Assembly: GCF_000298235.1 (NCBI RefSeq)
Contig: NZ_BAHE01000008.1
Location: 78,713 to 142,712, forward strand
DNA: 64,000 nt
Origin: Gordonia namibiensis NBRC 108229
GTDB taxonomy: Bacteria; Actinomycetota; Actinomycetes; Mycobacteriales; Mycobacteriaceae
Direction: 5' to 3'
Part shown: positions 1-6,989 of the stretch, piece after piece
How the letters are laid out: the number at the start of each line of letters is the position of its first letter
How positions within the stretch are numbered: position 1 is the stretch's first letter
Position numbers and translations under genes: made by a program
The notes under the pieces: generated by a model
What the model saw: only the letters and a program-made list of their open reading frames with translations
Database searches by the model: none
Told to the model about the DNA's origin: nothing

Positions 1-569
1 ACGCCGTGCACGGCGAGGAGTGCACCTCCGGACCCGACCAGAACTAGTGCCCTACCGGTTGTCTCGGACACATGCGCCAGCATCCGGGCAACCCCGCCCG
101 GTGACACGAGGTCGTCGTGGAGGGCGTCGTCGAGCGCGGTGCGGCGTCGCAGTTCGTCGATCTCGTCGGAGACGATCGCGGTGTTCGCGTCGCGACACAC
201 GTCGATGAACGGCAGCACACGGTTCAGTTCGATGATCGGCAGACGTGCGGCCGACCCCTCGCGGACCATCTCCTCGGGAACGGCGTCGAAGGTCCGGCCG
301 ATCTCGAAAGCGAGTCCGGCGACCCCGCGTTCGGCGAGATCACGCACGTAGTGACGCCTCGTGCCGGCGTCGAGGCCGCCGAGTCCCAATCCGGTGGTGA
401 GCAGGAGTTCTCCGCCGGAGAGCAGTGGCCCGATCTCGAAGATCTCGCTGGAGTGGACCCATCGAACCGGGACGTCGAGGTGGTCGTGGGCGGTGAGCAC
501 CCGCGGGTCGGCGGGATCGAGGTGCCGATGGATGACGTCACGCAGCGACGTGGTCGAGGAGCCGGGCAT
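1..569 (-). CDS. PucR-type transcriptional regulator, N-terminal part (cut by window edge)
   Basis: An open frame runs off the left edge; about 189 N-terminal residues are visible. Near residue 35 it reads WVHSSEIFEIGPLL, followed by a GGELLLTTG stretch, which is the signature of the PucR N-terminal ligand-binding domain seen in regulators of purine and other nitrogen-compound catabolism. The C-terminal PucR-type HTH expected at about residues 450-520 lies outside the window. The start is the ATG complementary to 567-569; no good Shine-Dalgarno is visible, so the message may be leaderless. It is divergent from the cytosine deaminase and oxygenase genes, so it is the likely regulator of that pair (inference). 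The family call is firm, the ligand unknown. Confidence 0.8.
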   Translation of the reverse strand, partial: MPGSSTTSLRDVIHRHLDPADPRVLTAHDHLDVPVRWVHSSEIFEIGPLLSGGELLLTTGLGLGGLDAGTRRHYVRDLAERGVAGLAFEIGRTFDAVPEEMVREGSAARLPIIELNRVLPFIDVCRDANTAIVSDEIDELRRRTALDDALHDDLVSPGGVARMLAHVSETTGRALVLVGSGGALLAVHG

Positions 570-655
570 GAGAGGACGATATGCACGTTCGGCGTCCTGT
601 GCAGCGCGACGAAGTGTCAGTTGCCGCTCGATGGCCGGGTGGGCACGCTGTCGGT

Positions 656-1141
656 ATGAGTTCCCGCACCGACGCCGACTCGGGTATCGACCTCTCGCAC
701 CTGCTCGACACCGCCTACCGACAGGCCCGGCTGGGTCTGGAAGAGGGCGGCATCCCGATCGGTGCCGCCTTGTTCTCCGCCGATGGAAAGCTCCTCGGCG
801 AGGGTCGGAATCGTCGTGTCCAGCACGACGACCCGTCGGTGCACGGTGAGACCGACGCATTCCGCGCGGCCGGCCGGCAGCTGGATTACTCGTCGACGAT
901 CATGGTCACGACCCTCGCACCGTGCTGGTACTGCAGCGGACTGATCAGGCAGTTCGGCATCGGCGCGGTGGTCATCGGGGAGAACCGTTCGTTCCAGGGC
1001 GGTGAGGACTGGCTCGCCGAACTCGGAATCCCGGTCACGATCCTCGACGACGAGCGCTGCGTGACGATGATGTCGGAGTTCATCGAATCCAAGCCCTCGC
1101 TGTGGAACGAGGACATCGGCGTCGTCGGGGACGAGGCATGA
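656..1141 (+). CDS. Cytosine deaminase, yeast Fcy1-type zinc enzyme
   Basis: 161 aa, a single cytidine/deoxycytidylate deaminase-like domain. Zinc ligands are H63 and catalytic E65 (HGETDAF) and C90/C93 (PCWYC). The C-terminal half (VVIGEN, then VTILDDERC, then WNEDIG) matches the small homodimeric yeast cytosine deaminase FCY1 rather than the larger amidohydrolase CodA of E. coli. Expected reaction: cytosine to uracil plus ammonia in the cytosol. The ATG at 656 gives the family's normal length; an upstream ATG at 581 would add 25 residues without family support. Its stop overlaps the next gene by ATGA, so the two are translationally coupled. A related substrate such as isoguanine or a modified pyrimidine is possible. 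Confidence 0.85.
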   Translation: MSSRTDADSGIDLSHLLDTAYRQARLGLEEGGIPIGAALFSADGKLLGEGRNRRVQHDDPSVHGETDAFRAAGRQLDYSSTIMVTTLAPCWYCSGLIRQFGIGAVVIGENRSFQGGEDWLAELGIPVTILDDERCVTMMSEFIESKPSLWNEDIGVVGDEA

Positions 1142-2109
1142 CCGACAGTCCGATCCTCACCGTCGACCTGTCCCGCTGGCGCGCGGGGGGAGCCGATGCC
1201 GCGGCGATGTGCGCCGCGGTGGACGAGTCCCTGCAGAAGGCCGGGTTCCTGCTGGTCACCGGACACGGCATCGACCCGGCGCTGCCCGCCGAGCTACGTG
1301 CGGCGGCGCGAGCGTTCTTCGCGTTGCCGACCGAGGTGAAGCAGAAGTACGCGGTCGGTGTCGGCGGACGCGGCTGGATCGGGCCGGGGAAGGAAGCCAA
1401 CGGATATGCCGAAGGAACCGAGACGCCGCCGGACCTGAAGGAGACCTATAACTCCGGCGCCCAGACGCCGGTGGGTGTCCCGGAGATCGATGATTACTGG
1501 TTCGCGCCCGATGTCTGGCCGACCGAGGCTCCCCGGTTGAAGGAACTGTTCACCGCGTGGACCGCGGAGTGCAAGGCGCTCTCCGACGACCTGCTCGCCC
1601 TGATGGCCGCGTCGCTCGGGTTCGCAGCCGCCGACAATCCGTTCCGCGATCTCGCCGGCAACGCGACCTGGACGTCGAACATCAACCACTACCCGGCGAT
1701 GACGGTGCTGGGGCAACCCGAACCGGGGCAGTACCGCATCGGGCCGCACACCGACTTCGGGACCGTGACCGTGCTCGACCGGGAACCCGGGTCCGGCGGG
1801 CTGCAGGTCTACAGCCAGGACGGCGGCTGGGCGGACGCTCCCTACGATCCCGCCGCACTGACGGTCAACATCGGGGACCTGCTCGAATACTGGTCTGGTG
1901 GACGATGGCCGGCGGGACGCCATCGTGTGCTGCCGCCGCAGCCCGACGCTCCCGAAGAAGACCTGATGTCGCTGATCTTCTTCTACGAACTCGACCATGA
2001 CGCGGTGGTGACCCCGATCGGCAAACCCCTGGCACGTCGAGAAAATCTCGAACCCGTCGTGACGGGAGACTTCATCCGGGAACGTCTCGACGCGATCACC
2101 GTCGGCTGA
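1138..2109 (+). CDS. 2-oxoglutarate/Fe(II) oxygenase, isopenicillin-N-synthase-like
   Basis: 323 aa. An N-terminal DIOX_N-like part (residues 5-150) is followed by the 2OG-Fe(II) jelly roll. Iron ligands are visible as H204 and D206 (GPHTDFG) and H262 (GRHRVLPP). The Arg of the usual Arg-x-Ser co-substrate motif is not evident: the matching place reads Leu-Met-Ser before LIFFYE. The start is the ATG overlapping the deaminase stop. The family includes fungal thymine 7-hydroxylase, and coupling to cytosine deaminase suggests oxidation of a nucleobase, but this is inference and the substrate is not known. Confidence 0.75.
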   Translation: MTDSPILTVDLSRWRAGGADAAAMCAAVDESLQKAGFLLVTGHGIDPALPAELRAAARAFFALPTEVKQKYAVGVGGRGWIGPGKEANGYAEGTETPPDLKETYNSGAQTPVGVPEIDDYWFAPDVWPTEAPRLKELFTAWTAECKALSDDLLALMAASLGFAAADNPFRDLAGNATWTSNINHYPAMTVLGQPEPGQYRIGPHTDFGTVTVLDREPGSGGLQVYSQDGGWADAPYDPAALTVNIGDLLEYWSGGRWPAGRHRVLPPQPDAPEEDLMSLIFFYELDHDAVVTPIGKPLARRENLEPVVTGDFIRERLDAITVG

Positions 2110-2121
2110 ACCGGGCTCCGA

Positions 2122-3429
2122 TCAAGGAATCTGACCGAACGGGTTGCCTCCGAAGGGAAGCCGTGAACCTTCGGGCTGTCCGTCGGATTCGGGTACCGTC
2201 GTCTGCTGCTTGTCGACGCTGCTGCCCAGCTTCACCTGGACGGTCCGGGCATCAGATCCCGAGCCGATGGTCACGGGTACCGTCGCACCCGGGTCGTACG
2301 TCAGGACCTGTGCCATCAGATCGGCGTAGTCGGCGACCGGGGTGTCGCCGACCTTCGTGATCACGTCGCCGGTCGAGATACCCGCCGACGCGGCCGGTCC
2401 GCCCTGTTGCACCGTGACCTTCGCTCCGTCCTCCCGGCTCGAGGACGACAGCGAACCCGACACTCCCAGAACCGGTTTGGTTGCCTCACCGTTCTTCAGC
2501 AGTTGGTTGGCGATGCGCTCGGCGGTGTTGATCGGGATGGCGAAGCCGAGACCGAAGGACTGCGGACCGCCCGCGGAGGCCTGTCCGGTGTCCACGGCCG
2601 AGTTCACCGCGACGACCTGCCCTTGCAGATTCACCAGCGGCCCACCGGAATTGCCGGGGTTGATGGGAGTGTCGGTCTGCAGTCCGTTGTAGACCGTGAC
2701 CCCGGAACCGGTTTCGTCGCCGGCGGTCACGGTTCGGGACAGCGCGCTGACGATGCCGGAGGTCACCGTGTTCGAAAGACTGTCGGGGCTACCGACAGCC
2801 ACCACCTGTTCGCCGACCTGCAGGGCGTCCGAGTCGCCGAGCGTCGCCGCGGTGAGACCCGACGCCCCGTCGAGTTTGATCACCGCGAGGTCGTACGACG
2901 GCGACGTCCCGGTGACGGAGGCCGGGTACTGCTTGCCGTCGCTGGTCGTCACGACGATCTTGCTGCCCGATCCCGCACCCGCGACGACGTGGTTGTTGGT
3001 GAGGACATAGCCGTCCGACGACAACACGATGCCGCTGCCGACCGCGCTGCCCTGGGCCATCTGCACCTTGATGTCCGCGGTCGACGCCGACGCCACCTTC
3101 GCCGCGTAGGTCACCGACCCGGGCTTGACGTCGCCGGCGTCGACCGCGTTCGCGGGCCGGGAACTGAGTGTCGGCACGGCCGGTGCGGCCTGATGGTCGA
3201 GCAGCGCGCTGCCGCCGACGCCGATGGCGCCGCCGAGGAGCCCGGCGAGCAGGGCGGTCACGACGATCGGCTTGGTCACGGTTCGTGGCCGTGGCGATCC
3301 GGATGACGGGACGGGCGCGGGTGGAGGAGCGAAGGACGGGCCTTCCCACCCGGCGTACGGGGGCGACGGATGGCCGGGTTGACCCAGCGGTTCGGTGGGG
3401 GTGTGGTCGGGCGACTGAGGTGCGTTCAC
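2122..3429 (-). CDS. HtrA/DegP-like membrane serine protease with PDZ domain
   Basis: 435 aa from the GTG at 3429. Order: a Pro-rich cytoplasmic N-terminus (1-50), one transmembrane helix (about 53-77), trypsin-like S1C protease, then one PDZ domain (about 320-420). The catalytic triad is H147 (TNNHVV), D180 (SYDLAVI) and S261 (NPGNSGGP). The layout matches mycobacterial HtrA-like proteases such as PepD, which act in periplasmic protein quality control. A much longer frame is open upstream, but it would overlap the SRPBCC gene and is Arg-rich with no homology, so the GTG is preferred. It ends 13 bp from the convergent oxygenase gene. Confidence 0.88.
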   Translation of the reverse strand: MNAPQSPDHTPTEPLGQPGHPSPPYAGWEGPSFAPPPAPVPSSGSPRPRTVTKPIVVTALLAGLLGGAIGVGGSALLDHQAAPAVPTLSSRPANAVDAGDVKPGSVTYAAKVASASTADIKVQMAQGSAVGSGIVLSSDGYVLTNNHVVAGAGSGSKIVVTTSDGKQYPASVTGTSPSYDLAVIKLDGASGLTAATLGDSDALQVGEQVVAVGSPDSLSNTVTSGIVSALSRTVTAGDETGSGVTVYNGLQTDTPINPGNSGGPLVNLQGQVVAVNSAVDTGQASAGGPQSFGLGFAIPINTAERIANQLLKNGEATKPVLGVSGSLSSSSREDGAKVTVQQGGPAASAGISTGDVITKVGDTPVADYADLMAQVLTYDPGATVPVTIGSGSDARTVQVKLGSSVDKQQTTVPESDGQPEGSRLPFGGNPFGQIP

Positions 3430-3506
3430 GGCACCACGATGCCGGGCATCCTTGAGAGCAGGCCGCTGGTTTCCTGCGAACTTCCTGACAACTCGGACGG
3501 CGGATT

Positions 3507-4034
3507 TCAGGTGTTGCTCGGATTGATTGTCAGGTGTCGGGGGTCGGGAGTCTCCTTGCGCGGCCGGGCTGCTGCGAGTCCGGCCAGCCGTTCGAGATCC
3601 TCGGCGAGCGCGGCCCGCCGATCGCGATGCCCCTTGACGAGCCACCAGTAGAAGCGGTCGAGACCCGGTGCGATACGCAGCAGCTCATACGTCTGTACGA
3701 TTCTCGTCCCATAGCCATCCGGCTCGAGGGTGATTCGCCATTCGGTGCAATCGAAGGTCGCCATCAGGCCACGGGTTTTCCATACCAGGACGTGAGGCGG
3801 TTCGACCACGGTGAACACGCACGACCGACTCCACAAGTAGATGCCGGACTTGTTGGTTCCGCGGAAACGAACGCCTGGTGCTGCTGCCTTCTCGGGGCCG
3901 ACCCAGTGTGCGCCCCGGCACTCGTGGCTCCATTCGCCTACCCGCGTGACGTCGGAGATGATCTCGAAGACGACCTCGGGTGGGGCGTCGGCGAATGCTT
4001 CGGTGTGGCCGCGGTGGGCGAGACGCCGAGTCAT
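3507..4034 (-). CDS. SRPBCC (START-like) family protein
   Basis: 175 aa. N-terminal residues about 8-20 (HTEAFADAPPEVVFEII) and the following SDVTRVGEWS stretch are typical of the polyketide-cyclase/SRPBCC helix-grip fold, a hydrophobic ligand-binding cavity. A C-terminal Arg/Lys-rich helix follows (about 135-165). The ATG at 4034 overlaps the hemerythrin stop codon, so this gene is translated right after it in an operon with the TetR gene. No catalytic residue can be assigned. It may bind a lipid or haem-like ligand, but nothing in the sequence decides this. Confidence 0.75.
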   Translation of the reverse strand: MTRRLAHRGHTEAFADAPPEVVFEIISDVTRVGEWSHECRGAHWVGPEKAAAPGVRFRGTNKSGIYLWSRSCVFTVVEPPHVLVWKTRGLMATFDCTEWRITLEPDGYGTRIVQTYELLRIAPGLDRFYWWLVKGHRDRRAALAEDLERLAGLAAARPRKETPDPRHLTINPSNT

Positions 4035-4735
4035 GACGCGTTCCTCGCGCCGACGGTCACCGGGCCGATCTTCGACGCCGGCCCGTGCCCCCACATGAGT
4101 TCGGCCCGACGCCGGTAGCCGCGGGCGAAGGCGTGCACTAGAACGAACCGCGGAATAGTTGGCACGACACGGTAGATCAGGTTTCGGTCCTCGTCGTTCA
4201 GGCCGTCGACGACCCAGTGGCCCTCCCGGCCGAGTTCGGCGAAACCTTTTGGCTTGACGAAGTACACGTGCTCGACGTCGCGGAACTCGGCGGTGCTGAT
4301 GGTGGCCGCGACGACCGGCATGGCGTCGAATTCCTCCCGTTCGAGGTGGGGAAGCAGTACATCGGAGAGTCGATCTAGCCTGTGGATCAACGACTCCCGT
4401 GCCTCCGGGTCGGCGCGGTAGGCGTGGGCGCCCTCGATCAGCGCCTCGACGGCGGGCGCGATGCGGAGATGGTCGGCCTCCATGTCGTCGAGAAGTGCTG
4501 CGACATCCGGGTTTCTCCTTCTGATGAGGGGCCAGAGTCCCTGGTCCTCGCCGGTGTGATGCATGTGGAGGAAGTCCATCATCCAGATGAGGTGATCGGC
4601 GAGTGCCCGGCGCTGAGGGTCGCCGGGAGTCGGCGGTGATGCGAGGACGACGCGAGCCCGTTGCAGGTCGCGTCGTAGAGCGCTGTGCACTATGCCCATG
4701 CTTCGGGTGTCGGCGGGTTCGGGCGGGGTGGACAT
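4031..4735 (-). CDS. Hemerythrin HHE-domain protein
   Basis: 234 aa. A four-helix HHE cation-binding domain covers about residues 15-160 with iron ligands in the expected order: H19 in the first helix, HMHHTGEDQ in the second, EADHLRIAP in the third and HLEREEFD in the fourth. Such proteins bind a di-iron centre and sense or scavenge O2 or NO, or act in peroxide stress. The C-terminal 70 residues (FVKPKGFAELGREG onward) are outside the core domain and resemble the tail of similar actinobacterial proteins. It lies between the TetR and SRPBCC genes with 30-bp and 4-bp-overlap spacing, so it is probably controlled by the TetR. Confidence 0.82.
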   Translation of the reverse strand: MSTPPEPADTRSMGIVHSALRRDLQRARVVLASPPTPGDPQRRALADHLIWMMDFLHMHHTGEDQGLWPLIRRRNPDVAALLDDMEADHLRIAPAVEALIEGAHAYRADPEARESLIHRLDRLSDVLLPHLEREEFDAMPVVAATISTAEFRDVEHVYFVKPKGFAELGREGHWVVDGLNDEDRNLIYRVVPTIPRFVLVHAFARGYRRRAELMWGHGPASKIGPVTVGARNAS

Positions 4736-4765
4736 GGTCCTGTCCTCTCATTCGAAGGGCTGCTG

Positions 4766-5437
4766 TCAAGCTGGACCCAGCAGTCGCAAAGTGGTGTCGG
4801 CGAGCCAGTCCCGGTAGCGCGATTGGCTCCATCCGGCGTTGTTGACGAGCAGGTCGTAGACCTCGGTGCTGATCACGGCCCACAAACCCTCGGCTTCGTC
4901 GTCGGTGAGTGTGCGTCCGGCGACAGCTTCACCGGCTGTCCGTACGTCTGAACGCTGTCGGCGGTACGCCTCGGCTAGTTTGGCGGCCAGTTCGGTGTCG
5001 GAGGAGGCGCCTTCACGCAGTGCTCGGTACAGACCCGTCGTGCGGCCGTAGATCTCGGCAGCCAGAGCGGCTCCGGCTGCCGCACGTTCACGACGATCGC
5101 CGGCGGACATCGCGGTGAACCCGGAACGGTCGACTAGGGGAACCGGTTGATCGTCTCCGACGACCGCCACGTCGAAGGCGGTGAGAAAAAGTCGTGTCTT
5201 CGACCCGAACTTGGCATAGACGGTCTCGAAGGACACGCCTGCCTCGGCTGCGATCTCTCGTACCCCGACCGACCAGCCCCGTTCGCTGAACATTCTGATG
5301 GCCGTGTCGAGCACCCGTGCCCGAGTTTCTGCAGCCTGGTCACGTCGCCGTGACGAGTCGTAGTTTCTCCGCGTCCTGGTGGCTGCGGTGGCCTGCCGGT
5401 CAGATGTGCCCATACCTGAGTATGCGACTGAGGTCAA
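4766..5437 (-). CDS. TetR-family transcriptional regulator
   Basis: 223 aa from 5437, or 215 aa from the ATG at 5413. The HTH lies at about residues 38-85 (TRARVLDTAIRMFSERGW, then IAAEAGVSFETVYAKFGSKTRLF), typical of TetR. The C-terminal half is the usual variable ligand-binding helical part. It heads the hemerythrin-SRPBCC operon. A 15-bp palindrome at 5457-5471, just upstream of the start, is a likely operator for autoregulation. Ligand unknown. Confidence 0.85.
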   Translation of the reverse strand: MTSVAYSGMGTSDRQATAATRTRRNYDSSRRRDQAAETRARVLDTAIRMFSERGWSVGVREIAAEAGVSFETVYAKFGSKTRLFLTAFDVAVVGDDQPVPLVDRSGFTAMSAGDRRERAAAGAALAAEIYGRTTGLYRALREGASSDTELAAKLAEAYRRQRSDVRTAGEAVAGRTLTDDEAEGLWAVISTEVYDLLVNNAGWSQSRYRDWLADTTLRLLGPA

Positions 5438-5456
5438 TTTAATACAAGTGGTGTCA

Positions 5457-5471
5457 GATCAAATTTTGATC
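5457..5471. promoter_or_regulatory. Palindrome, candidate TetR operator
   Basis: Perfect 7-bp arms GATCAAA and TTTGATC around one base, in an AT-rich 60-bp stretch (5430-5490) between the TetR gene and the divergent GNAT gene. Position and AT-richness fit the shared promoter; the link to this TetR is inference. Confidence 0.5.
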
Positions 5472-5499
5472 GCGTGATCTGCGCTGATACAACAATGCG

Positions 5500-5955
5500 A
5501 TGACTTCACCGGTCAGCCTGCGCGCGTGCCACGGTCCGGACGAGTACCCGCACCTCGTCGCGATCTGGCGTAGCGCGGTCGACGCGACCCACGACTTCCT
5601 CGCCGAGCCCGATCGGGACGAGATCGAACGTCAGCTGGCGCCGAGCTACTTCCCGCAGGTCGAGCTGACCGTCGCCGATGTCGACGGCAGCCCGGTCGGA
5701 TTCTCCGGAACAGCCGGGTCGGGTCTGGAGATGCTTTTCGTCCACGCCGACACCCGCGGCAGCGGCGTCGGCACCGCATTGCTGGAACATGCTCTCGACG
5801 CCGGGGTGACGACGGTCGACGTCAACGAACAGAACGATCAGGCCGTGCAGTTCTATCTCCGACGCGGGTTCGAGGTGACGGGACGCAGCGAGCACGATGA
5901 AGCGGGCCGGCCGTATCCGTTGCTGCACATGACTTTGCGCGCCACCGTTTCATAG
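5500..5955 (+). CDS. GNAT-family N-acetyltransferase
   Basis: 151 aa. The acetyl-CoA-binding motif is RGSGVGTALLEHAL (about residues 87-100), followed by VNEQNDQAVQFYLRRGF, the classic GNAT motif B. The N-terminal part resembles the YjaB/YafP-like small acetyltransferases. The substrate cannot be told. It is divergent from the TetR-hemerythrin operon. Its TAG stop lies inside the left arm of a 21-bp palindrome that follows. Confidence 0.85.
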   Translation: MTSPVSLRACHGPDEYPHLVAIWRSAVDATHDFLAEPDRDEIERQLAPSYFPQVELTVADVDGSPVGFSGTAGSGLEMLFVHADTRGSGVGTALLEHALDAGVTTVDVNEQNDQAVQFYLRRGFEVTGRSEHDEAGRPYPLLHMTLRATVS

Positions 5956-5993
5956 CTCCAACCCGCGCCTACCGCGGGTTGGAGATATGAAAC
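5947..5993. repeat. Palindromic element 1 (left of AraC gene)
   Basis: Two 21-nt arms (5947-5967 and 5973-5993) pair with one mismatch around a 5-nt loop; the arm core is CTCCAACCCGCG. It contains the stop codon of the GNAT gene. It has a near-identical partner at 6943-6989. It could act as a terminator hairpin, but a second copy on the other side of one gene also suggests a dispersed palindromic repeat. Confidence 0.85.
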
Positions 5994-6074
5994 GAGGTGG
6001 CTGACATTTCCTGCCCGGAACGGTCGGGTACGAGGCCGTGCGGGGCGACCATGATCATGGACGAAAGGAGAGCC

Positions 6075-6938
6075 ATGATCGGCACGCTCAACGCGCTCAT
6101 CGACCTCGTCGACCGGAACACCGACGAGCCCATCGACCTCGCCGGCTTCGCCCGGTCCCACGGGACGACGGAGTACCACCTGCGCCGGATGTTCGCCTCG
6201 CTGGCCGGGATGCCGTTCTCGGAGTATGTGCGGCGTCGTCGGATGACCCTCGCGGCAACGGATCTCGTGAGCAGCGACACCGGCCTGCTCGATCTCGCGG
6301 TGTGCTACGGCTATTCGTCGGTCGAGGCGTTCGGCCGGGCCTTCCGCTCCGTTCACGGTGTGTCACCGTCGGACGTGCGGGCACATGGCGGTCCTTTCGT
6401 AACACAAGCCGTACTCAGGTTCCGCCTGACCGTCGAAGGGAGTCGTCCCATGGACGTCACGATCACCGACCGACCCGCATTCGTACTCGCCGGGCACGCA
6501 GCACAGGTGCCGCTCATCTATGAGGGAGTCAATCCGCACATCCAACAGCACATCGCGTCGATAGCGCCCGAAGAACACGCACGACTCAAGTCGCTCAACG
6601 ACACCGAACCCGCCGGCATCCTGGCCGTCACCGCTGGAAGCGAGCCCGACGCGCCGGAAGGAACACCGATCACCTACCTGCACGGTGTTGCGCTGCAGGC
6701 GGATTCGACGGTTCCGGAGGACCTGTCGAGCATCCCGGTATCCGCCGGCGCGTGGGCCACGTTCCGGTCGTCCGGTCCGTTCCCGCAGACGCTCCAGGAG
6801 ACCTGGGCCGCGACGGCCACCGAGTGGTTCCCGTCGAATCCGTGGCGACTGCGGCCCGGACCGACCTTCGTCCGCTACCTCGAACTGACCGGCTCGCACG
6901 CCGACGCGGAGATCTGGATGCCCGTCGAGCGATCCTGA
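6075..6938 (+). CDS. AraC-family regulator with GyrI-like effector-binding domain
   Basis: 287 aa from the ATG at 6075, chosen because AAAGGAG sits 5-11 bp upstream; two upstream ATGs lack such a site. Residues 1-100 are a double HTH of AraC type (LAGFARSHGTTEYHLRRMF, then LDLAVCYGYSSVEAFGRAFR). Residues about 130-287 are a GyrI-like/AraE-type effector-binding domain (DVTITDRPAFVLAGHAAQ, with a FVRYLELT end). This is the MarA/Rob-like layout found in regulators that sense hydrophobic small molecules. The gene sits alone, bracketed by two near-identical palindromes, which is unusual. Confidence 0.85.
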   Translation: MIGTLNALIDLVDRNTDEPIDLAGFARSHGTTEYHLRRMFASLAGMPFSEYVRRRRMTLAATDLVSSDTGLLDLAVCYGYSSVEAFGRAFRSVHGVSPSDVRAHGGPFVTQAVLRFRLTVEGSRPMDVTITDRPAFVLAGHAAQVPLIYEGVNPHIQQHIASIAPEEHARLKSLNDTEPAGILAVTAGSEPDAPEGTPITYLHGVALQADSTVPEDLSSIPVSAGAWATFRSSGPFPQTLQETWAATATEWFPSNPWRLRPGPTFVRYLELTGSHADAEIWMPVERS

Positions 6939-6942
6939 GCAC

Positions 6943-6989
6943 GTTTTATAGCTCCAACCCGCGCTCACCGCGGGTTGGAGCTATGAAAC
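6943..6989. repeat. Palindromic element 2 (right of AraC gene)
   Basis: Same design as the element at 5947: 21-nt arms (6943-6963, 6969-6989), one T:G mismatch, 5-nt loop, core CTCCAACCCGCG. It lies between the convergent AraC gene and efflux pump gene and overlaps the last codons of the pump gene. It may serve as a bidirectional terminator. Confidence 0.85.
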
